Shown here piece after piece: positions 9,118 to 17,582 of a DNA stretch of 64,000 nucleotides. Under the pieces are notes generated by a model that did not search any database, was not told the DNA's origin, and saw only the letters and a program-made list of their open reading frames with translations. The translations under genes and the position numbers were made by a program. The first letter of the stretch is position 1. Each line of letters opens with the position of its first letter. The stretch comes from Nevskia ramosa DSM 11499 (GTDB lineage: Bacteria; Pseudomonadota; Gammaproteobacteria; Nevskiales; Nevskiaceae). Location of the stretch: assembly GCF_000420645.1 (NCBI RefSeq), contig NZ_ATVI01000009.1, positions 186,001 to 250,000 on the forward strand. The letters are read 5' to 3'.

Positions 9118-9131
9118 TGTCCGAAATTGTC
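9118..9131. promoter_or_regulatory. Possible AraC-type box upstream of the RND gene
   Basis: TGTC-CGAAAT-TGTC shares its extended context with the box before the monooxygenase (3149-3162) and the TGTC-N6 pattern with the alkB repeats. It is 257 bases before the RND start codon. It is inferred to be a regulator site; a second half-site 21 bases away is not clear. Confidence 0.35.
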
Positions 9132-9388
9132 ACTTCAAAGTTCGTTTGCAACATCCAAACTCAAGACTTCGCAGCGTATATTGGCGCCCGCGGAGCTTGA
9201 CGGATCAAGCAGTTGACCTCGGTCTGCTCAGCGCGCGATCGGCCGGCAGCATTCGGGAAACTGGATGAGTTGGCGTTGTATTGAACAAGCATTCATTAAT
9301 CAGATGGTGCCGGCGCTGATCGAGGCGAACGGCACCGGCGGGCTGGCCGGAGTGGGCCAGTCGCATCCAGACACCAGCGGAGCAGCCG

Positions 9389-12004
9389 ATGCATTCAGAA
9401 GCACAGGGCAAATTTTCCAAACTGTTTGTCCGTGTCACTGAGCCGATCGTCTTTGGTCATCGCGGCCGCACGCTTGCCGTGCTCGGGCTGGTCACGCTGT
9501 TCATGGTCTGGGAAGCGCTGCATCTGAAGATCGATTCCGGCTTCGAGAAGCAGTTGCCGCTCGGCCATCCGTACATTCAGGTGTTCAAGCAGTACGAGAA
9601 GGAATTCGGTGGCGCCAACCTGGTGCTGTTCGCGGTCACCGAGAAGAAGGAAAAGGACATCTACAACCCGGCGTTCATGACCACGCTGCGGGCGGCGACC
9701 GATTCGGTCACCTTCCTGCCGGGCACCGACCGCGCCCGTGTCAGCTCGATCTATACGCCGGACGTGCGCTACCTCGAAGTCGTCGAAGACGGCTTCGCTG
9801 GCGGCAACGTCATCTCGGCCGATTTCACGCCGACGCCGGAGAACCTCGAGAAGGTCAAGGCCAATGTCTCGAAGGCCGGCATCATCGGTCGCCTGGTAGC
9901 GAACGATCAGCGCGGCGCGATGATCTTTTCAGAACTGCTGGAACAGGATCCGATCACCGGCAAGACCATCGATTACATCAAGACGGCCGAGCTGATCGAA
10001 GAGATCCGCCAGAAGTACCTCAGCCCGAAGATGTACGAACTGAAGCTCAAGGCCGACCGCGAGCCTCTGAAGGCGGGCGAGGTGGTCAAGCGCGTCTACA
10101 AGGATCCGCGCGGCCTGCTGTTCCGCTTCAAGACCATCGATGTCGACGCCCAGGCGGCCGACGGCAGCAACCAGTTCTTCTCGATCGCCGGCAGCGGCCT
10201 CGAGATCAGCGAGATCGACAATCCGACCTACAACCCGGACATCGATATCGCGATCATCGGCTTCGCGAAAGTGGTCGGCGATGTCGCCGACTCGATCATC
10301 GAAGTGGTCGGCTTCTTCGGTCTCACATTGCTGCTGACCTGGTTCCTGCTGACCTTGTACACCGGCTCGGCACTGATCGCGCTCATCCCGCTGTCCTGCG
10401 CGGTACTGGCGGTGATCTGGGAACTCGGCCTGCTGCATCTGTTCGGCTACGCGCTCGATCCCTTCGGCATCCTGGTGCCGTTCCTGGTGCTGTCGATCGG
10501 TGTTTCGCACGGCATCCAGATCACCAGCTTCTGGCTGTTCGAAGTGGCCGATCATGGCCTGGCCAGCTTCGAAGCCTCGCGCGCCACCTATCGGCGCCTG
10601 GTCGTGCCGGGCATCTCGGCCGTGCTGACCAATGTCGTCGGCTTCGGCACCATCCTGCTGGTGCCGATCGGCATCGTTCAGGAAATGGCGGTCAACGCGA
10701 TGTTCGGTCTGATCGCGATCATCTTCTGCAAGAAGATGCTGCTGCCCTGCCTGTTGTCGTACGCGAAGATCAGCAACCCGGTGGAATTCCGTGCCCATCA
10801 GGCGCGTCGCGACCGCTGGTTCGAGCCGGCCTGGAACGCCATTTCCAAGCTGACCCTGAAGCCCTACGCGATCGCGACGATCGTGCTGGCGGTGGGGTTC
10901 TATCTTTACTCGGATCACGTCGGCAAGCAGCTGAAGATCGGCGAGCTGCATGAAGGCGTGCCGGAACTGCGGCCGGACTCGCGCTACAACCGCGATTCGA
11001 AGGCGGTGGTCGACAACTTCGCGATCGGCGTCGACGTGTTCAAGGTCATCGCCGAATCGAAGGCCGACGGCTGCATCGACCACACCGTGGTCGACAACAT
11101 CGACCGCTTCGCCTGGCGCATGGAAAACACCCCGGGCGTGCAGTCCACCCTGTCGCTGCCGAAGGTGCAGAAGAAGGTCTTCAACAGCTACGGCGAATCG
11201 AACCCGAAGTGGAACGTGCTGCCGCGGGAAAGCGGCGCGCTGGTGATCACCGTGCAGCCGTTCCCGAGCTCCACCGGCCTGCTCAACGAGAACTGCAGCG
11301 CGATCCCGGTGTTCATCTTCACGGCCGATCACAAGGCTGAAACGATCGACGGCATCGTCGCCGCGATCGACAAGTTCAATACCGAGCAGCCAGCCGATTC
11401 GCCGGTGCAGTTCAAGCTCGCCACCGGCAATGTCGGCGTCATGGCGGCGGTCAACGATGTCGTCGCAGAGACCGAGCCGACCGTGCTGTTCTGGGTCTAC
11501 GCCGGCATTGCGCTGTGCGTGTTCATCTCGTTCCGCACCGTGTCGAGCGTGATCTGCATCCTGTTCCCGCTGGCGCTGGTGTCGGTGATGTCCTACGCGG
11601 TGATGGTCTGGCTGGAGATCGGCATCAAGGTGTCGACCCTGCCGGTGGCGGCGTTCGCGGCCGGTATCGGTGTCGACTACGGCATCTACATCTATTCCGT
11701 GCTCGAAGAGTGCGTGAAGAACGGCATGAGTCTGCGCGATGCCTACAAGACCACACTGCACCAGACCGGCAAGGCGGTGGTGTTCACTTCGCTGGCGCTG
11801 GCCGGTTCGGTCTGCACCTGGCTGTTCTCGGGCCTGCAATTCCAGGTCGACATGGGTGTGCTGCTGACCATCATGTTCCTGGCCAATGCCGTGGCCGCCG
11901 TGCTGCTGCTGCCGGCCTTCGCGTTCTTCCTGCTGAAGCCGGAAAAGATCGCGGCGAAAGCCGCCAAGGAAGCGGCAGCCAAGGCCGCTGCGGCAACGAA
12001 GTGA
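9389..12004 (+). CDS. RND-superfamily (MMPL/HAE3-type) transporter
   Basis: An 871-residue inner-membrane protein with the duplicated layout of MMPL/HAE3-type RND transporters: a first helix near residues 28-48, a large periplasmic loop of about 250 residues, five or six helices (about 305-460), a second periplasmic loop, then a second helix bundle and a short Lys/Ala-rich tail. Such single-polypeptide carriers move lipids, hopanoids or other hydrophobic molecules using the proton gradient. GGAG precedes the ATG. It starts a plus-strand run with DUF1329, DUF1302 and YCF48-type genes, a set that recurs together in Pseudomonas and relatives. Direction of transport and cargo are unknown; position after alkB suggests a hydrophobic substrate. 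Confidence 0.88.
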   Translation: MHSEAQGKFSKLFVRVTEPIVFGHRGRTLAVLGLVTLFMVWEALHLKIDSGFEKQLPLGHPYIQVFKQYEKEFGGANLVLFAVTEKKEKDIYNPAFMTTLRAATDSVTFLPGTDRARVSSIYTPDVRYLEVVEDGFAGGNVISADFTPTPENLEKVKANVSKAGIIGRLVANDQRGAMIFSELLEQDPITGKTIDYIKTAELIEEIRQKYLSPKMYELKLKADREPLKAGEVVKRVYKDPRGLLFRFKTIDVDAQAADGSNQFFSIAGSGLEISEIDNPTYNPDIDIAIIGFAKVVGDVADSIIEVVGFFGLTLLLTWFLLTLYTGSALIALIPLSCAVLAVIWELGLLHLFGYALDPFGILVPFLVLSIGVSHGIQITSFWLFEVADHGLASFEASRATYRRLVVPGISAVLTNVVGFGTILLVPIGIVQEMAVNAMFGLIAIIFCKKMLLPCLLSYAKISNPVEFRAHQARRDRWFEPAWNAISKLTLKPYAIATIVLAVGFYLYSDHVGKQLKIGELHEGVPELRPDSRYNRDSKAVVDNFAIGVDVFKVIAESKADGCIDHTVVDNIDRFAWRMENTPGVQSTLSLPKVQKKVFNSYGESNPKWNVLPRESGALVITVQPFPSSTGLLNENCSAIPVFIFTADHKAETIDGIVAAIDKFNTEQPADSPVQFKLATGNVGVMAAVNDVVAETEPTVLFWVYAGIALCVFISFRTVSSVICILFPLALVSVMSYAVMVWLEIGIKVSTLPVAAFAAGIGVDYGIYIYSVLEECVKNGMSLRDAYKTTLHQTGKAVVFTSLALAGSVCTWLFSGLQFQVDMGVLLTIMFLANAVAAVLLLPAFAFFLLKPEKIAAKAAKEAAAKAAAATK

Positions 12005-12168
12005 TGCTGAGCGCTGCGTCCGTCAGTGCGGCGGTTCAGTAGATGAATGTGTGGCAAGCAGCGGGCGAGGTGCCTGGTCTGCGCCAAGAAGGGTTCACCG
12101 GATCGGCCACGGCTTGATCCGGGAGCCGCAACTTAAAAGACGTTCAACGAGCAAGAGAGGTGCGTGAG

Positions 12169-13542
12169 ATGAGGAAGCAACTATGGAATTCTTCGCTGGC
12201 CGGGCCGCTGATGGCGACCCTGGTGGCGATGAGCACGCCGGCGTTCGCCAAGGTCGGTGCCGATGAAGCGGCCAAGCTTGGCAAGGAGCTGACCCCGATC
12301 GGCGCCGAAAAGGCCGGCAACAAGGAAGGCACGATCCCGGCCTGGACGCCGCAGGCGCAGGTCGCCTACAAGAAAGGCGAATATCCGAGCGATGCGGCGC
12401 TGGAAGCCGAGAAGCCGTTGTTCACCATCACTTCTGCAGAAGTCGGCAAGTACGGCGCGCTGTTGACCGAAGGTCACAAGGAGCTGTTCAAGCGCTATCC
12501 GCAGACCTACAAGATGATCGTCTATCCGTCCCACCGGAACTTCAATTTCCCGGCCAAGGTGATGGAAGAAACGGTCAAGAACGCGACCCGCGCCGAGCTG
12601 GAAGGTGTCGACAACCCGAAGGGCGCGCTGATCGGCTTCCCGTTCCCGATTCCGAAGAGCGGCGCCGAGCCGGTCTGGAACCATAGAGTCAAGTTCCGCG
12701 GCGAAACCATTCGCCGCTACAACAACCAGATGATCGTCCAGCAGAACGGCAAGTTCACGCTGACCAAGATCGTCGAGGACGTGAAGTTCTACTACGCGAA
12801 CATCAACGCCAAGACCGAAATCGAGCTGAAGCCGGGTGCCGACTTCCTGCGCTACATCTCGGAAACGATCTCGCCGCCGCGCGTCGCCGGCACTTTCATC
12901 CTGGTGCACGAGAAGGCTGGTTCCGGCTCGGAAGGCCGTTCGGCCTGGCTGTACGCCCCGGCGCTGAAGCGCATCCGCCGCGCGCCGGCAGTCTGCTGCG
13001 ACAACCCGTACGAAGGCACCGACGGTCACCAGTTCTATGACCAGGTCGACATGTACAACGGCGTGCTCGAGCGCTTCACCTGGAAGCTGGTCGGCAAGAA
13101 GGAGATGTACATCCCGTACGACTCCTACCGCATCGCCGGCCCGAAGACCAAGTACGCCGACATCGCCAAACCGAACCACGTCAATCCGGAACTGCCGCGC
13201 TACGAGCTACATCGTGTCTGGGTGGTCGAAGCCGACAACAAGCCGGACCAGCGCCACACCTTCAAGAAGCGCGTCATGTACTTCGATGAAGACAGCTGGA
13301 ACATCGTCGCCATCGACGACTACGACCAGCAGGGCAAGCTCCTGCAGTTCCAGGAAGGCCACCCGATCCAGTATCGCGATGTGCTCGCCGTGACCACGCA
13401 GCCGGAAGTGATCTACCACTTCGATTCGGGCCGCTACTTCGTCACTGCGATGAACAACGAAGACAAGCCCTACGACAACACCGTGGTGCTGAAGGATTCC
13501 GACTTCGAGGCCGATACGGTCCAGAAGCGCACGTCCAAGTAA
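12169..13542 (+). CDS. DUF1329-family exported protein
   Basis: A 457-residue protein with a clear signal peptide (MRKQLW..; cleavage probably after TPAFA) and the conserved DUF1329 body, including a PAWTP stretch near the N-terminus, RSAWLYAPALKRIRRAP and VCCDNPYEGTDG in the middle. The fold is thought to resemble outer-membrane lipoprotein-sorting (LolA/LolB-like) proteins, which would fit carriage of a lipid or hydrophobic compound through the periplasm. ATG 12169 is chosen over the GTG nine bases before because GAGAGG is at eight bases. It lies between the RND transporter and DUF1302 and is followed by a strong terminator hairpin. Function is unknown; role as a periplasmic partner of the RND protein is inferred. 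Confidence 0.88.
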   Translation: MRKQLWNSSLAGPLMATLVAMSTPAFAKVGADEAAKLGKELTPIGAEKAGNKEGTIPAWTPQAQVAYKKGEYPSDAALEAEKPLFTITSAEVGKYGALLTEGHKELFKRYPQTYKMIVYPSHRNFNFPAKVMEETVKNATRAELEGVDNPKGALIGFPFPIPKSGAEPVWNHRVKFRGETIRRYNNQMIVQQNGKFTLTKIVEDVKFYYANINAKTEIELKPGADFLRYISETISPPRVAGTFILVHEKAGSGSEGRSAWLYAPALKRIRRAPAVCCDNPYEGTDGHQFYDQVDMYNGVLERFTWKLVGKKEMYIPYDSYRIAGPKTKYADIAKPNHVNPELPRYELHRVWVVEADNKPDQRHTFKKRVMYFDEDSWNIVAIDDYDQQGKLLQFQEGHPIQYRDVLAVTTQPEVIYHFDSGRYFVTAMNNEDKPYDNTVVLKDSDFEADTVQKRTSK

Positions 13543-13555
13543 GCCGTACGCAGTG

Positions 13556-13594
13556 ATCGGCCGGAGCGTCTGGGGACGCGCCGGCCGATTTTTT
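13556..13594 (+). terminator. Rho-independent terminator between DUF1329 and DUF1302 genes
   Basis: ATCGGCCGG (13556-13564) pairs with CCGGCCGAT (13581-13589), with an inner GCGTC/GACGC stem inside the loop, and runs straight into six T residues. It begins 14 bases after the DUF1329 stop. It should reduce or stop transcription before DUF1302, which starts at 13650. Confidence 0.85.
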
Positions 13595-13649
13595 GACGAT
13601 GGACCGGAAGGGACCTCTCGGTCGCAAAACAATACAAGGGAGAGTGGGG

Positions 13650-16145
13650 ATGAAGATCAGCAGCTTGATGGCAAGAATGCTTGTGGGAGCAGTTCTTGCG
13701 GTGGCCATGCCGGTGGTTTCGGCGCTCGAGTTCGATGCCAATTTTCTTGATCAGGATTTCAATGCGGTTCTGAATCAGACGATCACGGCTGGCGTCGGCT
13801 TCCGTATCGAGGAACGCGATTCGCGTCTGGTCGGCAAGTCCAACATCAATCCCGAAGTCTGCGGCGGCGTTTACCAGAGCTGCCAGGGCCTGCATCGCAG
13901 CCAGATCTATCCGTCCCAGCAACTGCGTCGCGCACCCGGTGCCGCGTCACTGAATTTCGATGACGGCAACCTCAATTTCGATCGCGGTGACGTCACCCAG
14001 TCACCGATCGTCTGGACCCACGATCTGAAGATCGAGTCCGGAAGCTTCGGCTTCTTCTACCGCGGTCGTGCCGTCTACGATCCGGCGCTGTACCACCTCA
14101 AGACCAGCTATCCAAACCGCATCACCGCCCAGAATGCGAGCAGCGTCGGCACCACCGGCAATGGCGCGGCGAATCGCTACTTTCCGCGCACCTACGGTCC
14201 GGGCGGCGATTTCAGCGGCTCGCTGAGCGAAGCGGAAGCCCAGCAGATCGGCCTGCGCTACCAGTTCCTCGATACCAACTTCTTCGGCTCGGTACCGTTG
14301 CCGGGCGATCGTCAGCTGCAGTTCCGCCTCGGCCGCCAGACCGTGCAGTGGGGCGAGTCGACCGTCGCGATCCTGAACAGCATCAACCAGGCGCAGCCGA
14401 TCAGCGCCAACAACTTCTTCCGCTACGGCAACGGCCTGCTCGAAGATCTCTATGTGCCGGTCAACATGCTGCGCATGTCGACCACGGTCGTCGACGGCGT
14501 CTCGGTGGAAGGCTATTACCAGTTCGAATTCCGCTCGGTGGAAGTGCCGGTGCCGGGCACCCTGCAGTCGTTCGTCGATCTCGGCACACCGAACCAGCGC
14601 GACTTCATCAACGCCAGCTTCGGTGGTTCGGCAGATGATCCGGATTGCGTCGCCCGTGGCCGCCAGGACAACCCGCTGACCCTGATCACGCCGACCTGCC
14701 TGCGCATCGGCCGCGCCGCCGATCGCCGCGCCAGCGATCAGGGGCAGTTCGGATTCAAGCTCGGCTACTTCGCGGAGGAGATCAACAACGGTACCGACTT
14801 CAGTCTGTACTTCATGAACTACCACTCGAAGCTGCCGTACTTCAGCACCTATGCGACCAACGCCAGCTGCGCGCGTCGCGAGGGCAGTGCGATCGGCATC
14901 GATGCCCGCAACACCGCGGAGTTCCTGCAGTCCTGTCCGAACCTGCCGCTGACCGCGCTCTCGGCCTCGTCGCAGTTGGGTCTGGACACCATCGCCCTGC
15001 TGACCCAGAGCCCGGGAAGTGCGATCGACCTCGGCCTGCTCGATCTCAACTCGCTGCCCGGTTTCGCCAACCTGCTGCTGCCGCGTCCGGGCCTGCAGCA
15101 GTCCGATGCCGTGCCGTTCGAGACCGCGCGCTTCCAGTTCGAGTATCCCGAGAACCGCAAGCTGATCGGCTTCAGCTTCAACACCACCTACGGCGATTAC
15201 TCGTATCAGGGTGAAGTGTCGTATCGCCCGAACCTGCCGCTGCAGGTGGCGACGGTCGATCTCGTGTTCGCTGCCTTCGGCCCGACCTTGACCCGCTGCC
15301 ACGACGTCAATATCGGCTGCGCCGGCGCCACCAACACCCTGGGCTTCACCGAGAACGGCGGCAACAGCTACCAGCTCTACGACAGCTCCAACTTCGTCGA
15401 CGCCAGCGGCAACAACCCTTATCCGGACGCGATCAATCTGGTGGTCGGCGCAGCACCGGGCTCGGCGCGTTCGTTCCCGAACTTCATCACCCCGTACCGC
15501 GGCGGCATCATCGGCGAGAACGCCCCGAACTCGTACATCCGCGGCTGGATTCCGGGCAAGGTCATGCAGTACGTGTTCGGCGCCACCCGCGTGCTCAGCG
15601 GCACCGAGAACTGGATCGGCGCCGACCAGGTGATCATGCTGTACGAAGTCGCCGCCACCCAGGTGCTGAACCTGCCGAAGTTCGATCAGCTGCAGATCGA
15701 AGGTCCGGGCGCGGCCTACACCTCGGCCTCGGCCGGTGCCGATGGCTCAGGTGCCGATGGCTCGCGTCTGGCCTGTTCGACCAACCCGAGCTGCACCGTC
15801 GGCCCGGATGGTCTGCGCTTCAATCCCTACCAGGCCAAGCGCAACCAGTTCGCCAATGCCTTTGCCGGTGGTTACCGCGTCGTCGCCCGCATCAGCTACG
15901 AATCGGTGATGCCGGGCATCAGCGTGCAGCCGTTCGTGATCTTCCAGCACGACGTCTACAACAACTCGCCGGGACCGGGTGCCAACTTCGTCGAAGGCCG
16001 CATCCAGGCCAACACCGTGATCGAAATCCGCTACGAGAAGTCGACCTCGTTCTCGATCGCTTACAACATGTACACCCGCGGCGGCGGCAACAACACGATC
16101 CGCGACCGCGACAACATCGGTTTCTTCCTGAAGTACCAGTTCTGA
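13650..16145 (+). CDS. DUF1302-family outer-envelope protein
   Basis: An 831-residue exported protein with a signal peptide ending near VVSA and a long body rich in alternating hydrophobic residues, Asn, Gly and aromatic residues that ends in KYQF. A C-terminal Phe after beta-strand-like sequence is what outer-membrane barrels usually show. DUF1302 proteins are almost always encoded beside DUF1329, YCF48-type and RND genes, and they have been proposed as outer-membrane components. AAGGGAGAG precedes the ATG at 13650; a longer frame from 13593 would begin inside the terminator region. A 268-bp inverted-repeat element begins eight bases after the stop. Barrel structure is inferred from composition. 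Confidence 0.85.
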   Translation: MKISSLMARMLVGAVLAVAMPVVSALEFDANFLDQDFNAVLNQTITAGVGFRIEERDSRLVGKSNINPEVCGGVYQSCQGLHRSQIYPSQQLRRAPGAASLNFDDGNLNFDRGDVTQSPIVWTHDLKIESGSFGFFYRGRAVYDPALYHLKTSYPNRITAQNASSVGTTGNGAANRYFPRTYGPGGDFSGSLSEAEAQQIGLRYQFLDTNFFGSVPLPGDRQLQFRLGRQTVQWGESTVAILNSINQAQPISANNFFRYGNGLLEDLYVPVNMLRMSTTVVDGVSVEGYYQFEFRSVEVPVPGTLQSFVDLGTPNQRDFINASFGGSADDPDCVARGRQDNPLTLITPTCLRIGRAADRRASDQGQFGFKLGYFAEEINNGTDFSLYFMNYHSKLPYFSTYATNASCARREGSAIGIDARNTAEFLQSCPNLPLTALSASSQLGLDTIALLTQSPGSAIDLGLLDLNSLPGFANLLLPRPGLQQSDAVPFETARFQFEYPENRKLIGFSFNTTYGDYSYQGEVSYRPNLPLQVATVDLVFAAFGPTLTRCHDVNIGCAGATNTLGFTENGGNSYQLYDSSNFVDASGNNPYPDAINLVVGAAPGSARSFPNFITPYRGGIIGENAPNSYIRGWIPGKVMQYVFGATRVLSGTENWIGADQVIMLYEVAATQVLNLPKFDQLQIEGPGAAYTSASAGADGSGADGSRLACSTNPSCTVGPDGLRFNPYQAKRNQFANAFAGGYRVVARISYESVMPGISVQPFVIFQHDVYNNSPGPGANFVEGRIQANTVIEIRYEKSTSFSIAYNMYTRGGGNNTIRDRDNIGFFLKYQF

Positions 16146-16152
16146 TCGCAAA

Positions 16153-16420
16153 GGGTCTGTTGACACTTACTTTGATCGCTGCGGCGGAGGTCGTTTTTGC
16201 CCAGTGCAACGAACGAGGAGCGGGCAATGGCCGACCCATTGGCGCGACAAGTAAGGCAGCAATGGGCAAAAACGATCCCGCCCCGAAGGGTTGCGGCCAA
16301 AAAGCCGCCGGGACTTCGTTGCGAACCTTGACCATAGGTAGGCTATGGCCTGCGGTTCGCGCCTCGCCCGGCGGCTTTTTGACCTGCAACGCAACGACCA
16401 AAGTAAGTGTCAACAGACCC
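16153..16420. mobile_element. MITE-like element with 22-bp perfect terminal inverted repeats
   Basis: The ends GGGTCTGTTGACACTTACTT.. (16153-16174) and its exact complement (16399-16420) form 22-base perfect terminal repeats, with further imperfect pairing for about 12 bases inward. Two internal dyads follow: CGTTTTTGCCCA (16192-16203) with TGGGCAAAAACG (16263-16274), and the arms at about 16290-16312 and 16368-16390 around AAAAAGCCGCCGGG. No transposase fits inside 268 bases. No clear target-site duplication is seen. It fills the gap between DUF1302 and the YCF48-type gene, so it looks like a non-autonomous element inserted into the operon. Confidence 0.8.
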
Positions 16421-16453
16421 ACCCGTTCAAGAACCTCACCGAGCCTGACCGTC

Positions 16454-17563
16454 ATGCGCCATTCGTCCTTCAAACTCGCTGCCCTGATCCTCGGCCTGTC
16501 TGCCGTGCCGCTGTCGCTGCTGATCACCACCGAGGCACAGCAGGAGCCGGCCGCCGCAGCGACGGAAGCCGGAGCGGCTGCGGCCCCTGTCGAGTCCACG
16601 ACCGAAGCCACTGCCGAATCGGGCAGCGAGCCCGCAGCGGCGGAAGCGGTGGCCAAGCCGATCGTGCCGCGCCCTTCCGAGATGGCGGTGCGGGCGGTCA
16701 ACAATCCACTGCTGCGCGTGGTCAACACCGGCAAGCACTATGTCGCGGTCGGCGTCTACGGCCACATCCTGATCTCGGCCGATGGCGCCAAGTGGAATCA
16801 GGTGGCATCGCCGGTCGACGTGATGCTGACCAGCGTCACCTTCGCCGACGAGAACAACGGCTGGGCGGTGGGCCATGACGCAGTGATCCTGCATACCGCT
16901 GACGGCGGCGAAACCTGGAAGCAGCAGAACTTCCAGCCCGAGCTGAACAAGCCGCTGTTCGACGTGCTGTTTCTCGATGCCCAGACCGGCTTCGCGGTCG
17001 GCGCCTACGGCTTGATGCTGACCACCACCGATGGTGGCAGCAGCTGGGCGCAGGTCGCGGCCAATCCGGTCACCGAGGACGAGCGTCATTTCAACGCGCT
17101 GGCCAAGCTCGGTGACGGCAGCCTGATGGTGGTCGGCGAAGCGGGCACCATCGGCGTCAGTGCCGATCGCGGCCTGACCTGGACCAAGCTCACCACGCCG
17201 TACGAAAGCTCGCTGTTCTGCGTCATCGCGGCTGGCGAAAAGGGTGCCTTGATCGGCGGCCTGCGCGGCAATTCCTTCTTCAGCGCCGATGTTCGCGCCG
17301 GCAGCTGGAAGAAGATGCAGACCAACAGCGACCAGTCGCTGTTCGGCATGGCCGCGCTGCCTGGCGACAAGGTGGCGATGGTCGGCCTCAACGCGACCCT
17401 GCTGATCTTCGAGCCCGGCAAGCCGGTGCACTCGGTGCCGATCATCGACAAGCTCGGCAACCGCCAGACGGAGTCGCTGTCCTGGCTGACGATGGCGCCG
17501 GATGGCGGCCTGATCGTGGTCGGCGATGCCGGCGTGCAGCGGCTCGATGCAGCGAAGTTCTGA
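16454..17563 (+). CDS. YCF48-type beta-propeller periplasmic protein
   Basis: A 369-residue exported protein with an N-terminal signal/anchor (ALILGLSAVPLSLLI), an Ala/Glu-rich low-complexity linker to about residue 75, and then repeats of the photosystem-II-assembly-factor (YCF48/BNR) kind: GWAVGHDAVILHTADGGETW, GFAVGAYGLMLTTTDGGSSW and related units. In non-photosynthetic bacteria such proteins accompany DUF1329, DUF1302 and RND genes. The ATG at 16454 is chosen because it begins the signal sequence; the frame is open back into the MITE-like element, which is not coding. No good Shine-Dalgarno is seen, which may reflect the insertion 33 bases upstream. It is 19 bases from the next gene. Confidence 0.82.
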   Translation: MRHSSFKLAALILGLSAVPLSLLITTEAQQEPAAAATEAGAAAAPVESTTEATAESGSEPAAAEAVAKPIVPRPSEMAVRAVNNPLLRVVNTGKHYVAVGVYGHILISADGAKWNQVASPVDVMLTSVTFADENNGWAVGHDAVILHTADGGETWKQQNFQPELNKPLFDVLFLDAQTGFAVGAYGLMLTTTDGGSSWAQVAANPVTEDERHFNALAKLGDGSLMVVGEAGTIGVSADRGLTWTKLTTPYESSLFCVIAAGEKGALIGGLRGNSFFSADVRAGSWKKMQTNSDQSLFGMAALPGDKVAMVGLNATLLIFEPGKPVHSVPIIDKLGNRQTESLSWLTMAPDGGLIVVGDAGVQRLDAAKF

Positions 17564-17582
17564 TCGCCACGCCGGGCGCAGC

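Larger units (their letters stand above)
8980..9388. other. Non-coding gap between alkB and the RND transporter gene
   Basis: 409 bases without a convincing gene. The 5' part holds a strong hairpin after alkB (9026-9051). The middle holds one TGTC-N6-TGTC box (9118-9131) that resembles motifs before alkB and the monooxygenase. The 3' part has a weak GGTGCC/GGCACC dyad and GGAG before the RND start. It probably contains the RND promoter. Confidence 0.6.

Noticed and set aside
9929-11839. Long open frame on the minus strand across the RND gene
   Set aside because: It is antisense to a well-supported transporter, rich in Arg, Gln, His and Asp, and has no family motif. Such shadow frames are usual in GC-rich genes.
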